64,000 nucleotides of DNA. Origin: Maratus speciosus (lineage: Eukaryota; Arthropoda; Arachnida; Araneae; Salticidae). Under the pieces are notes generated by a model. It searched no databases. It had not been told where the DNA came from and saw only the letters and a program-made list of their open reading frames with translations. Where the stretch lies: assembly GCA_963932465.1 (NCBI GenBank), contig OZ010792.1, forward strand, positions 189,623,556 to 189,687,555, given 5' to 3'. The position numbers were made by a program, and so were the translations under genes. Positions 1-10,976 of this stretch are shown here, in pieces (the stretch's first letter is position 1; each line of letters starts with the position of its first letter).

Positions 1-119
1 ACAAAATGGCGGATGAAGCTGGCCAACGAACTCGGTCGAGACATTGGTATGTACTATGTACACACCGAATTACATCCAAATCGGTTCATAAATACGAGAG
101 TTACAGTGTGACATAGGTC

Positions 120-121
<2 letters not shown>

Positions 122-163
<42 letters not shown>

Positions 164-186
164 ATATATATATATATATATATATC
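122..186. repeat. (TA)n microsatellite
   Basis: A run of alternating TA, interrupted once by TTGA near 161-164. The open frames read through it are low-complexity Ile/Tyr strings and are not genes. Confidence 0.95.
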
Positions 187-985
187 AATTTTGAACGGAG
201 GGTGGTTTCGGGGTCTGGGGGTCATGATCGATGAAAATATACCAAAATTTTTTGAAATCGCTTTCCTCCGAACGGCTGCAATAGGTAGCTTTTTGTAAAG
301 AAAGCTACCTAAAAGCATTTTTCATATGGAAAATACGAATTATACAATCAAATAAATTTTTGAAATTTATCAAAAGCGATATTTTCTTATTAGCCGCATG
401 CTAAGAGTTATTTGACAAAGATTTTGCTACTTACGGCATCCATTTATATTCTGATAATTTCAGAGCTTATACTTGTCTGTTAAATTTGTGTTTTATTTAT
501 ATCATTTTATTTATTTATTCATAGGGGAGTTTTTTTAATGGATATTAGCCGTAAGAAAATGATGAACTCTTTATTTTGTTTTAAGGGCAAACGGATTAAT
601 CTTTCGTAATCGTGCTCTGCGCGATATAGATAAATTTAAAAATATTTCACGCTTTAAAATTGTTTTTAAAACCATAGACAATCAGTAAACTGAGATGAAC
701 TTTGCAAACAAATTCAATTTGAAAAAACATCCTATTTATTGATCTAAAAATTTAAATTGTACGATTAAAATATGTTAGATTTGTATTTTTTCAATATTAT
801 TCTTTTATTTGTTTATAAAAGAAGTATTAATTTTGTTATGCAAAAATAGTCAGAAACAAATGCTGAAAAATGTTTGTTGCTTTATGTGCAAAATGTTTAT
901 TATTATTAAGTATGGAAACCGGCATGTGATAAGATAAACTTAAAAAAAAAAAACATGTTTAAAAATTATTTTAGAAAATATAATA
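187..985. other. unassigned AT-rich DNA
   Basis: Nothing with coding character, no terminal repeats and no RNA gene is visible. Short poly(A) and poly(T) tracts are the only structure. Confidence 0.5.
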
Positions 986-987
986 CA

Positions 988-1190
988 TCAGTCAATTAAG
1001 GTACAGTTTTTAAACAAACTGCATTTGAAAGTAAATTTTTTCCATATGCGACGAAAATTGAAAATGTACGATGGTCAGAGGATTAAAAAATTGCAGTAGC
1101 GAAAATTTCAAGACCTAAATTTTATCGTGAAGTGTTGCCATTCGCACAATGACGTCAACGTTACGCACAGATGCGCTTGTTCTTCATAAT
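988..1190 (+). repeat. dispersed ~200-bp repeat, copy 1
   Basis: Matches 2801-3010 in direct orientation. Shared blocks include ACAAACTGCATTTGAAAG versus ACAAATTGCATTTAAAAG, a common AAAAAATTGCAGT, and the end AGTGTTGCCATTCGCA followed by ATGACGT and GTTACGCACAGAT. The family is unknown. It ends next to a TGACGTCA site at 1150-1157. Confidence 0.75.
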
Positions 1191-2800
1191 TTAGATACTA
1201 ATAAGTAAAATATAATAAAGATCAGTTATTAGGATGTGGTTATCAATTGACGCTCTTATGCTTGGTATTCCGAAATGAAAAACAGTAATTTTCACCTTCT
1301 CAAAATTTGTATACGCACTTCTCATATCCATATTCATCATTAAAAATTTTTTTTGTTTTATTTGATCATTTAAAAATTATTTTAACTCAAAACTTGAAGT
1401 CAGGATTGTTAGCAACATCTTTTATGTGAACAGACGCACTCATGACTTGAAATTCTAATCTCCATTAAGGAGAGTAAAAATTTCCGTAATTTATGTTTTT
1501 TAGACACATTTGTGTCAAAATGTTTAGTTTTATCTAAGAAAATGTTTGTTTTCTTTTAAATATGACTTCATTTTCATTTAAATAAGCAATTCGCCTAATG
1601 CCTGGAACTTAGTGTCAGTACTAATGCAAAAGGAAAAACAATATAGACAATTTATGAGGAAAAATGCGTGTTTTCAAAAGCCGTATGACATTTTCTGTTA
1701 TTATGCCCCTAACATAATATTCTGCTCCTAATGGGATTTTGCCCCACTAAACCCTATACAATAATTTTTATCATCAATTTGCATTTTCATCAGAAAATAG
1801 CATGAATAAAGATAAACATACCTCATTGTTTCTCTCTTGCCTGTAATAATGAAAGTTATCTAATTTTCACCATTTTGAAGAAATTTCATAAAATGCTTTT
1901 AAAATTAAATATAAAAGTGGGAATATTTAAAAAAAAAAAACACACAATGCGATCACATCTACAAATGAAGAGCTATTAGTTTAAAAAAAATATTAGTAAA
2001 ATTGGTTCAGCATAAAGATCAGGGCAGATGACTAAAAAACACATTTGTGTTTTAAATATATAGATTATACATAAAATTAGGAAAAATTAAATTAAGCAAA
2101 TTATCTTATTTTGATAAAATTATAGTAGAATGTCCTAAAGAATAGCATAAAGTTTTATTATTCGAGAGAATTTTGGACAATAATTTCAGGAACATGATAT
2201 TATTTTAAACCTCGAATTATTTGTTTGTTTGTCTAGCTTGGCGAAACAAATCCATCCAGGCAAGAATCATCAATTTCTGTAATATAAATCACTATTATTT
2301 GCATGTCACCTCTCTTTTATAGAGACACTCTAAATTTTTGTAAAACATTGCGTTTTATCAGTGTGTGATTTCGATTACATTATTCTCAAAAATGAAGCAT
2401 TGTCACCTATGAAGAATTTCAAAGCAGCTCGGCTGTGAAAATGACTCACTTCTACAAAACATAATTCAGGTTTAAGAATTAAAATACACGTTTTTTTTTA
2501 TAAAATGACGTCAGTTGCATCCGCTAAAGCAATCCACTTTTACAATACAGTCTTTAACTTCGTCTATAGAAAAGTATGCATATGACGTCATTATCACGGA
2601 GTAACAGACAATATTCTTGACATAGTCCATATTTTAATTTAATTTTTTTTTCAGGTTTTATGAGAAAATGGCAACAAAAAGATACAGTATTTCCTATTTT
2701 CAACTATTTTCCGTTTACTTTCAAAGAAATGGGGTACTTTTGTTGCCACATTAAGAAAAATGGTCTTAAAAACTACAAAAAAATTAATATCTCAAAAATA
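1191..2800. other. unassigned AT-rich DNA
   Basis: No coding frame, terminal repeats or RNA gene is recognised apart from two CRE-like octamers listed separately. Confidence 0.5.
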
Positions 2801-3025
2801 AATTGAGATACAGCTTTCAAACAAATTGCATTTAAAAGAGCATTTTTTTTCCTTATACGACGGTGTAAAAATTTAAAATGTGCGATGCTTAGAAGTTTAA
2901 AAAATTGCAGTGGAGAAAATTGCAAAACCAAAATTTTATTTCAAAATTTCAAAGTGTTGCCATTCGCAAAATGACGTATGCGTTACGCACAGATATGTTT
3001 GTCCTTTGTAATAAAGATAGGGTAG
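2801..3025 (+). repeat. dispersed ~200-bp repeat, copy 2
   Basis: Direct-orientation partner of 988-1190, about 1.8 kb away. Many substitutions and small indels separate them, so the duplication is old. It ends at the same GTTACGCACAGAT block. Confidence 0.75.
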
Positions 3026-5960
3026 ATAAATTGTTTCAGTGACTCACCCAAAACTTTATTTTCTGTTTTACTCATCAATTATTATTTTAAAATCTGAATG
3101 CTTACTTTGTAAAATAGTAAAAATAAGTTTTTATGAAGCATCCAAATTATGAGCATTGAAACATTATGTGTATTTATTAACCCATTTAAGAAATATCAAT
3201 TATAAATATTTTATTGTTATTTTGGTTTGATATCGACACCCCGGGTAAACTTAAAATAGGAAGGAAAAAGAACGTAAAACATGTGACGTCACATAAGGAA
3301 TTATTCGTTTAATAAGAAAAATAATAATTGAAGGACAAGTATAACTGTTATATAATAGAATACATAAAAAAAGGCGATCAAAAATGCAAGTGTTGAAACT
3401 ATTCGTATACAGTCGCCTTTCGTTTTTACGAGCTAAAAGGTACTGCGGAAATAGTTCATTAAATCCAGAGTTTTTAACCTAGAAATGCATTGAAAATTAC
3501 TACTATTCTACATTTTAAAGTTTCCGAGACAGGTTTGGGATTCTATTGAGAGTTTTCTAGTATATTAGGATTTTTTTCATAATTACTATATAATAAATGG
3601 CATGCATGCTACTAAAAAAGCAAGAAATATAAAATACTTTTAGAAAGTACACTCCTTTATTATAGCATTACGCATAAAAATAGTCACATTTATTTATCTG
3701 TCTTAAAAAAACTTGTTGAACAGTGTGTTACTCCCTTTTCTCTTTACTGGGAAACATTTCAGTATTACTAATAGTCTAAAAAAGCCCAAGTCGTAATCCT
3801 GACAAGCATTCAGAAGTTTGTGTCAAGATCGCTCTTAGGGTTGCTACATTTCCTTCTTCTTCTATATCTAGAAGTTCTATCTCTTTCTCATTGATAAAGA
3901 AATTCACAAGAATCTTTTTTTTCCAAAACCATGCAGAATTTTTAAATTTCCCTTACAATACGCCACTGACTGTAATTGACTCGGAAAATTTTTATTTTTT
4001 AAAAATGCATTAGTATCACGCACTAAAAAATTTCTTTTTCAAAATCACTTTAGGATCAATTCTTTTACTTTATCTTTTATATCATATTCTAAACAAATTT
4101 AGACTCTGAATAAATTTAAATCCACTTTGCAACAAAGCTCAGACTACATTATTGACATCCCTTCAAAAGGAACTAAATTTAAATCTGGCATTTTCTTCAA
4201 CAGGTAAGGCACACAATTTGCATTTTGAAATTGAATTAAAAGGTAGTATTTTTCGTTTAAACACGTAAATAAAAGTACAAAATTTTTATATGTTTTTATT
4301 TAAGCTGCCTGGTGCCTTTAACCCTTCCCGGTCCGGTGATACTTACACAAATTTTATTCGCTTGGCACCACTTTTTAAAAAGTGTTACCTTCAATTATAC
4401 AATTTCGAAAATGTTCTAATTAAATAATGCACATTTTATTTTCCTCTATTACTGATGCCAAAGGCAAATTTTGCAAAGAAAGATGATGATGATGCAAAGT
4501 CAACTCGTGGTTGGATCACATTGAATTAAAAAATCATTATTTTCATTATCCATGTTAAAATTTTGCAATATTTTAAACAAACAGATTGAGCTATTTTCAG
4601 TAATAGCATAATACATTCTATTTTTTAATCATTTTATTTAAGATCACACAGGTTTACAAAATTGACGGTTGTGGAAACCTTTTTAAACCTTTATGCTGAT
4701 TCTATAAATTTTGGATTACTTATTCCAAAAATGACTTCAAATATTTCTATCACGGGCATTATTTCACAATCTATGTCAACATGTGTTGCAGTGCACAAGG
4801 TAGTCTTTTGAACATAAAATAAGTAAATAAAAGAAAATGCAACATCCTATTTGAAAATTCATATACAGATACACGTATACATATATAAGGCATTAACACA
4901 TATTTAAATTGATTTTTTCTTCATCATATGTATGCGTCTACTTAGCACCTTTGCGCTTGTTGATTATCTGGGAGTCCGGTTCACTCTGATTTCTAGAATT
5001 TTCATTGTGTTTATGTGCGCATTTGCATAACCACACAGAGTTTAGATTTAACGCTAGTTTTGTTGTTTAGAAAAGTTACGGCATTTGTAATGCTATTCAG
5101 TGGAAAATATCTTCTGTTATTTTGGGAAGCAGAAACCTATTTGCTCTTCATTAAGAATAAGTTAGATTGATTGGATTGCCATTAATTATTATAGACGCTG
5201 CTTGCTAATTTAAAAAAAAAGTTTTTGTTTTTATTAAAATATTTCGACCCTCTCAGTTGTTGTTCATAATGATCAGAAATAGTTTACTATAGCTGTTTCC
5301 TCCATTTCTTTACCTTTTTGAAAGAAGTTTTTTTTGAAGAATTCATTCTACCTGCTTTGTCTCTAGGAACGAAGGACCGCTATTTGTAATTGCTTGATAT
5401 GTTTTAGTAAATGAATTTTACGCCTGCAACAATGGGATGCTAGAATGTATTCGTCTAAGAACTTCTGAGGTGAATGCATTACGTTACAAACATGCATATC
5501 ATATACATAATGATAAAGATAGAAGTTTATCTGCGCGTGTGAGAGAGAGTGACTGTGGTCTGTACAGCGCTCGAAAGAGACTGCTGCACGTGCAGTAGAG
5601 ATATTTTGCTGGAAGGGGGATACTGTACGACTGAAGTTATATACCTCGAAGCAAATGTTTGGATATTTTTATAATTAGCCGGTATATTAAATAAAAAACT
5701 ATAATTAAAATCGCAAATGGACGACGTTCCGTTGTCTGCTCCTGCGCTTCTCAAGACTTTTCTCGGAACTTCATGCAGACGAATGCGAAAAGTTCGTTTT
5801 TTCTGCATTTTGAATTCACTATCGCCGGTTACCGGTAGAGTAATGAAACAAGAGAATTATGAAAAGCTTTGATTAAAAATATAAAATCATACAAATTTGA
5901 GGGTGCACGTTACCGATGGTAGTAAGACGCCCGAAATTAAATTTGTTTGGAATGATTTTA
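3026..5960. other. unassigned AT-rich DNA
   Basis: No gene is recognised. Minor structures: AAAGGCGA near 3370 and its complement TCGCCTTT near 3413 could close a ~50-bp hairpin; TTAACCC near 4319 resembles one piggyBac-type end but no partner end was found; a GC-richer patch at 5520-5810 contains the palindrome CTGCACGTGCAG (an E-box core) but encodes nothing recognisable. Confidence 0.45.
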
Positions 5961-5970
5961 GTTTAAAAAT

Positions 5971-6290
5971 ATGAAATCATTTAACACTGATTTTAGGTGC
6001 AATTAAAGTTATTATCGTAGCCCCGGGCAACGCCGGGCGGGCTAGCGAAAATATCTATATCTATATTTATATCTATAACTATATCTATATCTATATCTAT
6101 ATCTATATCTATATCTAATTCTACATCTACATCTATATCTGTCTATCTATCCATCTATCTATCTATCAAACTGTCTATGTATCTATATAAAACATATAAG
6201 ATTTCTCGCGGATTCAAGGAAGCTGTTTTAAGAAGTCTCACTTTAAACACAATTTTTTAAATAGTGTTCTGGAACTCATTTTTATTATAT
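5971..6290. repeat. long direct repeat, left copy (Helitron-like 3' end plus TATC microsatellite)
   Basis: Matches 13253-13515 in direct orientation: ATGAAATCA, TTAACACTGATTTTA, GTTATTATC, then a GC-rich hairpin (CCCGGGCAACGCCGGG at about 6021) followed by CTAG, a TATC/ATATCT microsatellite, and the block AACATATAAGATTTCTCGC. The hairpin-plus-CTAG resembles a Helitron 3' terminus and matches the end at 52547-52567. The repeat continues ~250 bp past CTAG, so it is not just an element end. Confidence 0.75.
6045..6170. repeat. ATATCT/TATC microsatellite
   Basis: Imperfect repeats of TATATC shading into ATCTATC. A much shorter remnant is at the same place in the 13253 copy, which accounts for most of the length difference between the copies. 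Confidence 0.9.
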
Positions 6291-6639
6291 ATATATATTT
6301 TTTTATAAATAACTAGCAAACCCCGCGGCATTGCTCGCGTAATAGTTGAAATATGCCAAGTGATATTTATATGTCTAATTTTTATTAAAACCTACAAACT
6401 AAATTTTATTTTATTAAAAAGTAATATTTTATTTTATTAAAAGGTGCTTATTACTTTTAGGAATAAATCAAAAATTACTATTTAAAACGCAGTTTGACTA
6501 AACATCATTATTACACTGCATTGGGCACAAATGAGAATTAAATTAATAAAACGAAATAAAACTAAATAAATGATAATTTAGAAAATATTTTGAAACTTTT
6601 ATGCTCAATTAATACGCTCATTTCAGTATTCATTTGAAG

Positions 6640-8490
6640 TTTTGAATTTTTTAGAAACCACCTTCTTACATCTTAAAATAAACTATCATGTCAAATTCCA
6701 AGTCCTACCCCCCCTCTCAACATAAAGGGCTATGTTGAAATAGGAACTGTCACCATTAATTTGCCAACATTAATTTTTAAATCAGTTTGTTATTTCCTAA
6801 TATTCCACAGAAACGTAATTTAGAAAGCTTTCAAAGGCCTTTTTTAAAACGTTTGTTGTTCCTGTCGACCCCAGGAGGTAGAATCATCGGCATAAAATAT
6901 AGCCTTTGTAGGATCCGAGACTGTTACCATAGATTCGCAACTATTACTTTTATAATCGGTTTATATTCCCTGAAATTGTATAGAAATCGTTATTTAGGAC
7001 TATTTTAGAATGCTTTTCGCACCTCACCTTCGCTTCACCCCTTTTTAATTCGAATTTATTTTCGACAGTCCTTCGAGGGCATTTATATTTTATAAGTAAC
7101 TACCATTCCATATTTAAATTTTCCTCCTTTTCAGCATCACAGAAATCGCAATTTAGAAAGTTTTTTGCTCCTGCAACCCTCTGGTGGTAGAGGCACAGAC
7201 ATACATCTTATCTTTGAGCAGGTTCTAACACCAACAATTTGTCATCATTATTTTTTAAATCGGTTTAGTATTTGATAAGATTGCATAAAAATTGTAATCT
7301 AGAACGCTTTTCGCTCACTTCATCTTTTAAATTTGGAATTTTCTTTCGACTGTTCTTAGAAAGCAGTTGCAACTTGTAAGTAAAAATCATGCCATATTTC
7401 AAAATGTTAGACCCTTCAGTTACGCAAAAATGCAAATTAGAACATATTTTGCTCTTGCAACCCCCAGATGGTAGTGACAACAACTTTAAATATAGCCAAT
7501 GTTGTAGCAGGGACTGTTACCATCAATTTGTAACCATTACTTTTGATATAGCTTTGGTATATCCTGAGATTGAGTAGAAATCGCAATTTAGAACGTTTTT
7601 AGAACGCTTTTCGCGCATTTTCACCCCTCTTTTTAAATTTCCAATTGTTTCGAAACTGTTCTTAAAGATCATTTATATCTAAATAAATAGTACCTTTCCT
7701 AAATTCCAGTTGCTAGCCTATACCGATCATAAAAATCAAAATTTAGAATTTTTTGCTCCTGCAACCTCCAGGTGATTTTGACACCGACATGAAATAGCGT
7801 CTATATTAGAGCAGAGGCTGTCAGCATTAATTTCTTACCATTAATTTTGAAATCAGTTTGATTCTTCCTGAGATTGCTCACAAATCGGCATTTAGAACGT
7901 TTTTAGAACTCATTCACCCCGTTTAAATTTCAAATTTTTAAAGAAATGTTTTTAGAGATCATTTATATCTAATAAATATATACCATGCAAAATTTCATCA
8001 ATCTAAGTCCTTCCATAATTCAAAAATCACATTTTTAGAAAGTTTTTTGCTCCTGCACCCACTTTGGGGTAGTGGCACCGACATAAAACATAACCTATGT
8101 TAGAGCAAGGGTTGTCATCATCATTTTGACACCATTACTTTTTAAATCGGTTTGGTATTTCTTGAGATTGTGTAGAAACCACCATTTAGAACGTTTTTTA
8201 GAACGCTTTTTGTGCATTTTCACCCCTTTTAAATTTCGAATTGTTTAAGAACTGTTCTTAGAAATCCTTTATATCTAATAAGTAACTAATATTTAAAACT
8301 TCATATTTCTAGGCCATTCAGTAATGCAAAAATCGCATTTTTAGAACGTTTTTTGCTCCTGCACCCTCTTTGGGGTAGTAGCACCGACATAAAATATAGC
8401 CTATGTTCTAAGTTGGGCTAACACCGTCATTTTGATACCATTACTTTTGAAATCAATTCGGTAGTTCCAGAGATTACCTCTAACAAACAA
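6640..8490. repeat. tandem array of ~300-bp units (about six)
   Basis: The block TTTTTTGCTCCTGCA recurs near 7165, 7750, 8045 and 8350 with diverged forms near 6845 and 7450, giving a period near 300 bp. Each unit also carries TTTAGAACGTTTTT and a TTACTTTTNAAATCGGTTTGGTAT phrase. Small open frames here are by-products of the repeat. The array forms the body of the split Helitron-like element. Confidence 0.85.
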
Positions 8491-8492
8491 AC

Positions 8493-8504
8493 AAACAAAC
8501 TTTA
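8493..8504. repeat. 12-bp direct repeat, left (candidate target-site duplication)
   Basis: AAACAAACTTTA abuts the left end of the Penelope palindrome and recurs exactly at 13216-13227. It overlaps a CAAA microsatellite, so part of the match could be chance. Confidence 0.65.
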
Positions 8505-8545
8505 GAACAAACACTCTTCTTGAAACACCATCAAAAATTTGTAAA

Positions 8546-8591
8546 TGCGCTAGGCCTTTCGAAAGATCTGAGTCTTTCTTCGTCAGGCGCA
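8546..8591 (-). ncRNA. hammerhead ribozyme of the left Penelope copy
   Basis: Read on the minus strand: helix I 5' strand TGCGC, core CTGACGA (8580-8586), helix II GAAAG/CTTTC, core GAAA, helix III palindrome AGGCCT, predicted cleavage after TA, then helix I 3' strand GCGCA. Helix I is a perfect five-pair match here. The order is that of a type I hammerhead with a minimal helix III. AGGCCT is self-complementary, which would let two RNAs form a stable six-pair helix III, as known for dimeric hammerheads in Penelope-like elements. It lies about 300 bp downstream of the RT stop codon. Confidence 0.85.
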
Positions 8592-8890
8592 AAAAAGACG
8601 TCCTTCTACTATGAAAGCAGAGGCAAGACTGAAATGAGAGACAAGGGAAAGGAAACAAGCTGAAGAAACATCCAATAGGAAGTTAGAAATCAACAGCCAG
8701 TAGGAAAGTAAAAGACAACAGCCTATCACAGAAGAGAATAATCAAAACAAAAGAACACAAAGTAGGAGGGGCAAAAATGGGAGGGGGAAAAATACATATA
8801 ATCCAATATGGGAAAACATGAAATTAAAATGAATAAATAAATGAATAATATATATTTAAAAAAAAAGACTAATAATAATACAAAAATAAA

Positions 8891-10696
8891 TTAAATGGTA
8901 GTACTGAAAAGGTTTTTCCAAGCTGCAGAGAGCATTGTGGAATCAGATTTATCATTAACAATAACATCACGATTAAGATAAATAGCTAAATTTTCAAGAA
9001 AGTCCAATTCAGAGATACTATTGGCATTAGAGATAATTTTAGCATTTTGAAAATTAAAACTATGGCCGGAATCCCAAGAGTGCTTGGCAATAGAAGATTT
9101 AGAAAATTCTTGATTGATTACATAACGCGAGAGTTCTTTTAAGCGGATTTCGAGATTCCTTTTAGTTTGACCAATATAAGATAAATCACAACCATTACAA
9201 GGAACTTTATAAATTCCCCATTTACGAAGATCAGGAACAGGAGATTTAATGGAGGGAAATTTGAATTTATTGACAGGTTTAAAGATAATGTTAAAATTGA
9301 AACGCCGTAAAACTTTAGCTAACTTGAAACATAAAGGAGGATAAAAGGGGAGGACAACCAAATTATCAGGTTTGCTTTTGACAGATTTGGAAAGAGTAGA
9401 ACTATTAGATGGTCTATTGAATTTCTTCACAGCATTATTGATAACAGAAGGATTAAAACCTCTTTTGACAGCAACGGTTTTTAAGTAATTAAGCTCTTCC
9501 TTAAGGGATACAGAATCGGAACAAATTTTGAGAGCACGATTTACATACGTGTAAAAAACACCGATTTTTTGGTTGACAGGATGATTTGAGAGAGCATGAG
9601 GTGGGTTAGAAACAGAAAAAGGTTTTCTATAAACACAAGTTTTGAAAGAAGAATCGCATTTGGTAACTAAAACATCAAGGAAAGGAATTTTATTACAATT
9701 TTCTAATTCAAAAGTAAACTGAATATGTGGGTCGATAGAATTGACAGTATGAAGAATGGTAGATATATCAAAAGGATTATCAACTAAAACAAAAGTATCG
9801 TCGACATAACGCATCCAACATTTAAAATTAACCAGATTTAGTAATTTTTCCTCAAAATAATGCATATAAATATCACAAAGAATTGGAGATAAATGATTAC
9901 CCATACTTAAGCCATCTGATTGTTTGAAAAATTTATTATCAAATTCAAAAGTAGTTTGAGTGATGCAAATTTTGGTTAAATTAACAAAATCTTGGACTTC
10001 AATATCAGAGAAATGAAATTCACGTAACCTTTTTTCCAAGCAAGAAAGAGCACCTTCAATTGAAACATTCGTAAATAAAGATTTGACATCAAGAGAAAGC
10101 ATAGAACAATTGGATGGGTTAATATTTTTTAATTTACTAACAAAATCATAAGAATTTTTTATCGTATGAGTATTAGAAATGCATAACGGAGAAAAAATGG
10201 ATGTTAAAAATTTGGCAAGAGGATAAGTAACAGTACCAATATTAGAGACGATAGGTCTTAAGGGGACATTGGTTTTATGAACTTTAGGCAAAGCATAAAA
10301 ACGAGCACAAATGGCTGAAGAAGGAATAACACTATATTTAGTATTGTCATTTAAAATAACAGAATTCTTAACAGCTTTTTTGAGAGTGGAAAGATACGAG
10401 TTAGTAGGATCTTTTTTAACTTCAACATAAGGACCTTCAGATAAGAGAGCATAGACTTTATCAGAATAATCTTTTTTATCCATAAGAACAATTTGACCCC
10501 CTTTATCAGCTTTAGTAATAATAAGATTATCATTGGACTTAAGCTCATTTAGAGCGATATTTTGAGAACGAGAAAGATTAGGTTTAAATTTTGAATTATT
10601 AGAAGAAATAGTATCAGCAAGGATGTGACGAAGAGTTTCTTTTTGAAAAGGAGTGACTTTACTATGTTTAAAGGAAGACTCAATAGGAGCAATCAA
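8891..10696 (-). CDS. Penelope-like reverse transcriptase with GIY-YIG endonuclease, 5'-truncated copy
   Basis: This encodes the retrotransposition enzyme of a Penelope-like element: RNA-templated DNA synthesis plus DNA nicking. About 601 residues are open. Visible motifs are TKADKGGQIVLMDKKDY near the start, SLDVKSLFTNV, DGLSMGN..LSPILCDIYM, the polymerase YVDD (9797-9808), and a C-terminal GIY-YIG domain with WGIYKVPCNGC, YIGQTKRNLEIRL, SSIAKHSWDSGH and ELDFLENLAIYLN. Typical elements have ~90 more N-terminal residues; here the frame is cut at the palindrome centre and no ATG start is seen, the nominal start being TTG. It differs from the right copy at eight residues over 601. One change turns the conserved GNPLSP motif into GNHLSP, so this copy may be inactive. 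Confidence 0.93.
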   Translation of the reverse strand: MIAPIESSFKHSKVTPFQKETLRHILADTISSNNSKFKPNLSRSQNIALNELKSNDNLIITKADKGGQIVLMDKKDYSDKVYALLSEGPYVEVKKDPTNSYLSTLKKAVKNSVILNDNTKYSVIPSSAICARFYALPKVHKTNVPLRPIVSNIGTVTYPLAKFLTSIFSPLCISNTHTIKNSYDFVSKLKNINPSNCSMLSLDVKSLFTNVSIEGALSCLEKRLREFHFSDIEVQDFVNLTKICITQTTFEFDNKFFKQSDGLSMGNHLSPILCDIYMHYFEEKLLNLVNFKCWMRYVDDTFVLVDNPFDISTILHTVNSIDPHIQFTFELENCNKIPFLDVLVTKCDSSFKTCVYRKPFSVSNPPHALSNHPVNQKIGVFYTYVNRALKICSDSVSLKEELNYLKTVAVKRGFNPSVINNAVKKFNRPSNSSTLSKSVKSKPDNLVVLPFYPPLCFKLAKVLRRFNFNIIFKPVNKFKFPSIKSPVPDLRKWGIYKVPCNGCDLSYIGQTKRNLEIRLKELSRYVINQEFSKSSIAKHSWDSGHSFNFQNAKIISNANSISELDFLENLAIYLNRDVIVNDKSDSTMLSAAWKNLFSTTI

Positions 10697-10709
10697 TTTA
10701 GTGAGAGAC

Positions 10710-10976
10710 GGTTCATTTGTTCCTCAGTAAAAATCTTGACAATTTCTGTAATATTGAAAATAAAGGTTGGTCTTCTCTACTTACTTTCAAAACTGCTCAT
10801 CAAAATAAGCTTGATAAAAAGTTTTCTTCGTTGTGCAATAAGCAAAATAAGTCTCAATTCTCATATAAGAACCTATCAAATGAGGACTGCATCGTTAATC
10901 TCTCCTCTCACATGTTAACTCCTGAGCAAAAAAGCATTTTAGATCTTGGTTTAAATTTTTCTCAGTCATGCAAACC
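10710..10976 (+). other. spacer at the centre of the Penelope palindrome
   Basis: Single-copy within the palindrome. It is the N-terminal coding part of the right copy, open in frame from just after TGA at 10702. It therefore marks where the shorter left copy was joined to the longer right copy. Confidence 0.85.

Larger units (their letters stand above)
1150..3292. promoter_or_regulatory. cluster of four CRE-like TGACGTCA sites
   Basis: Exact TGACGTCA octamers lie at 1150-1157, 2506-2513, 2583-2590 and 3284-3291; the last is extended to the palindrome GTGACGTCAC. This octamer is the classic CREB/ATF full site. No gene is recognised nearby, so function is not shown; the first site is inside a dispersed repeat copy. 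Confidence 0.3.

Noticed and set aside
4316..4345. TTAACCC near 4319 as a piggyBac MITE end
   Set aside because: No inverted partner with TTAA was found within range.
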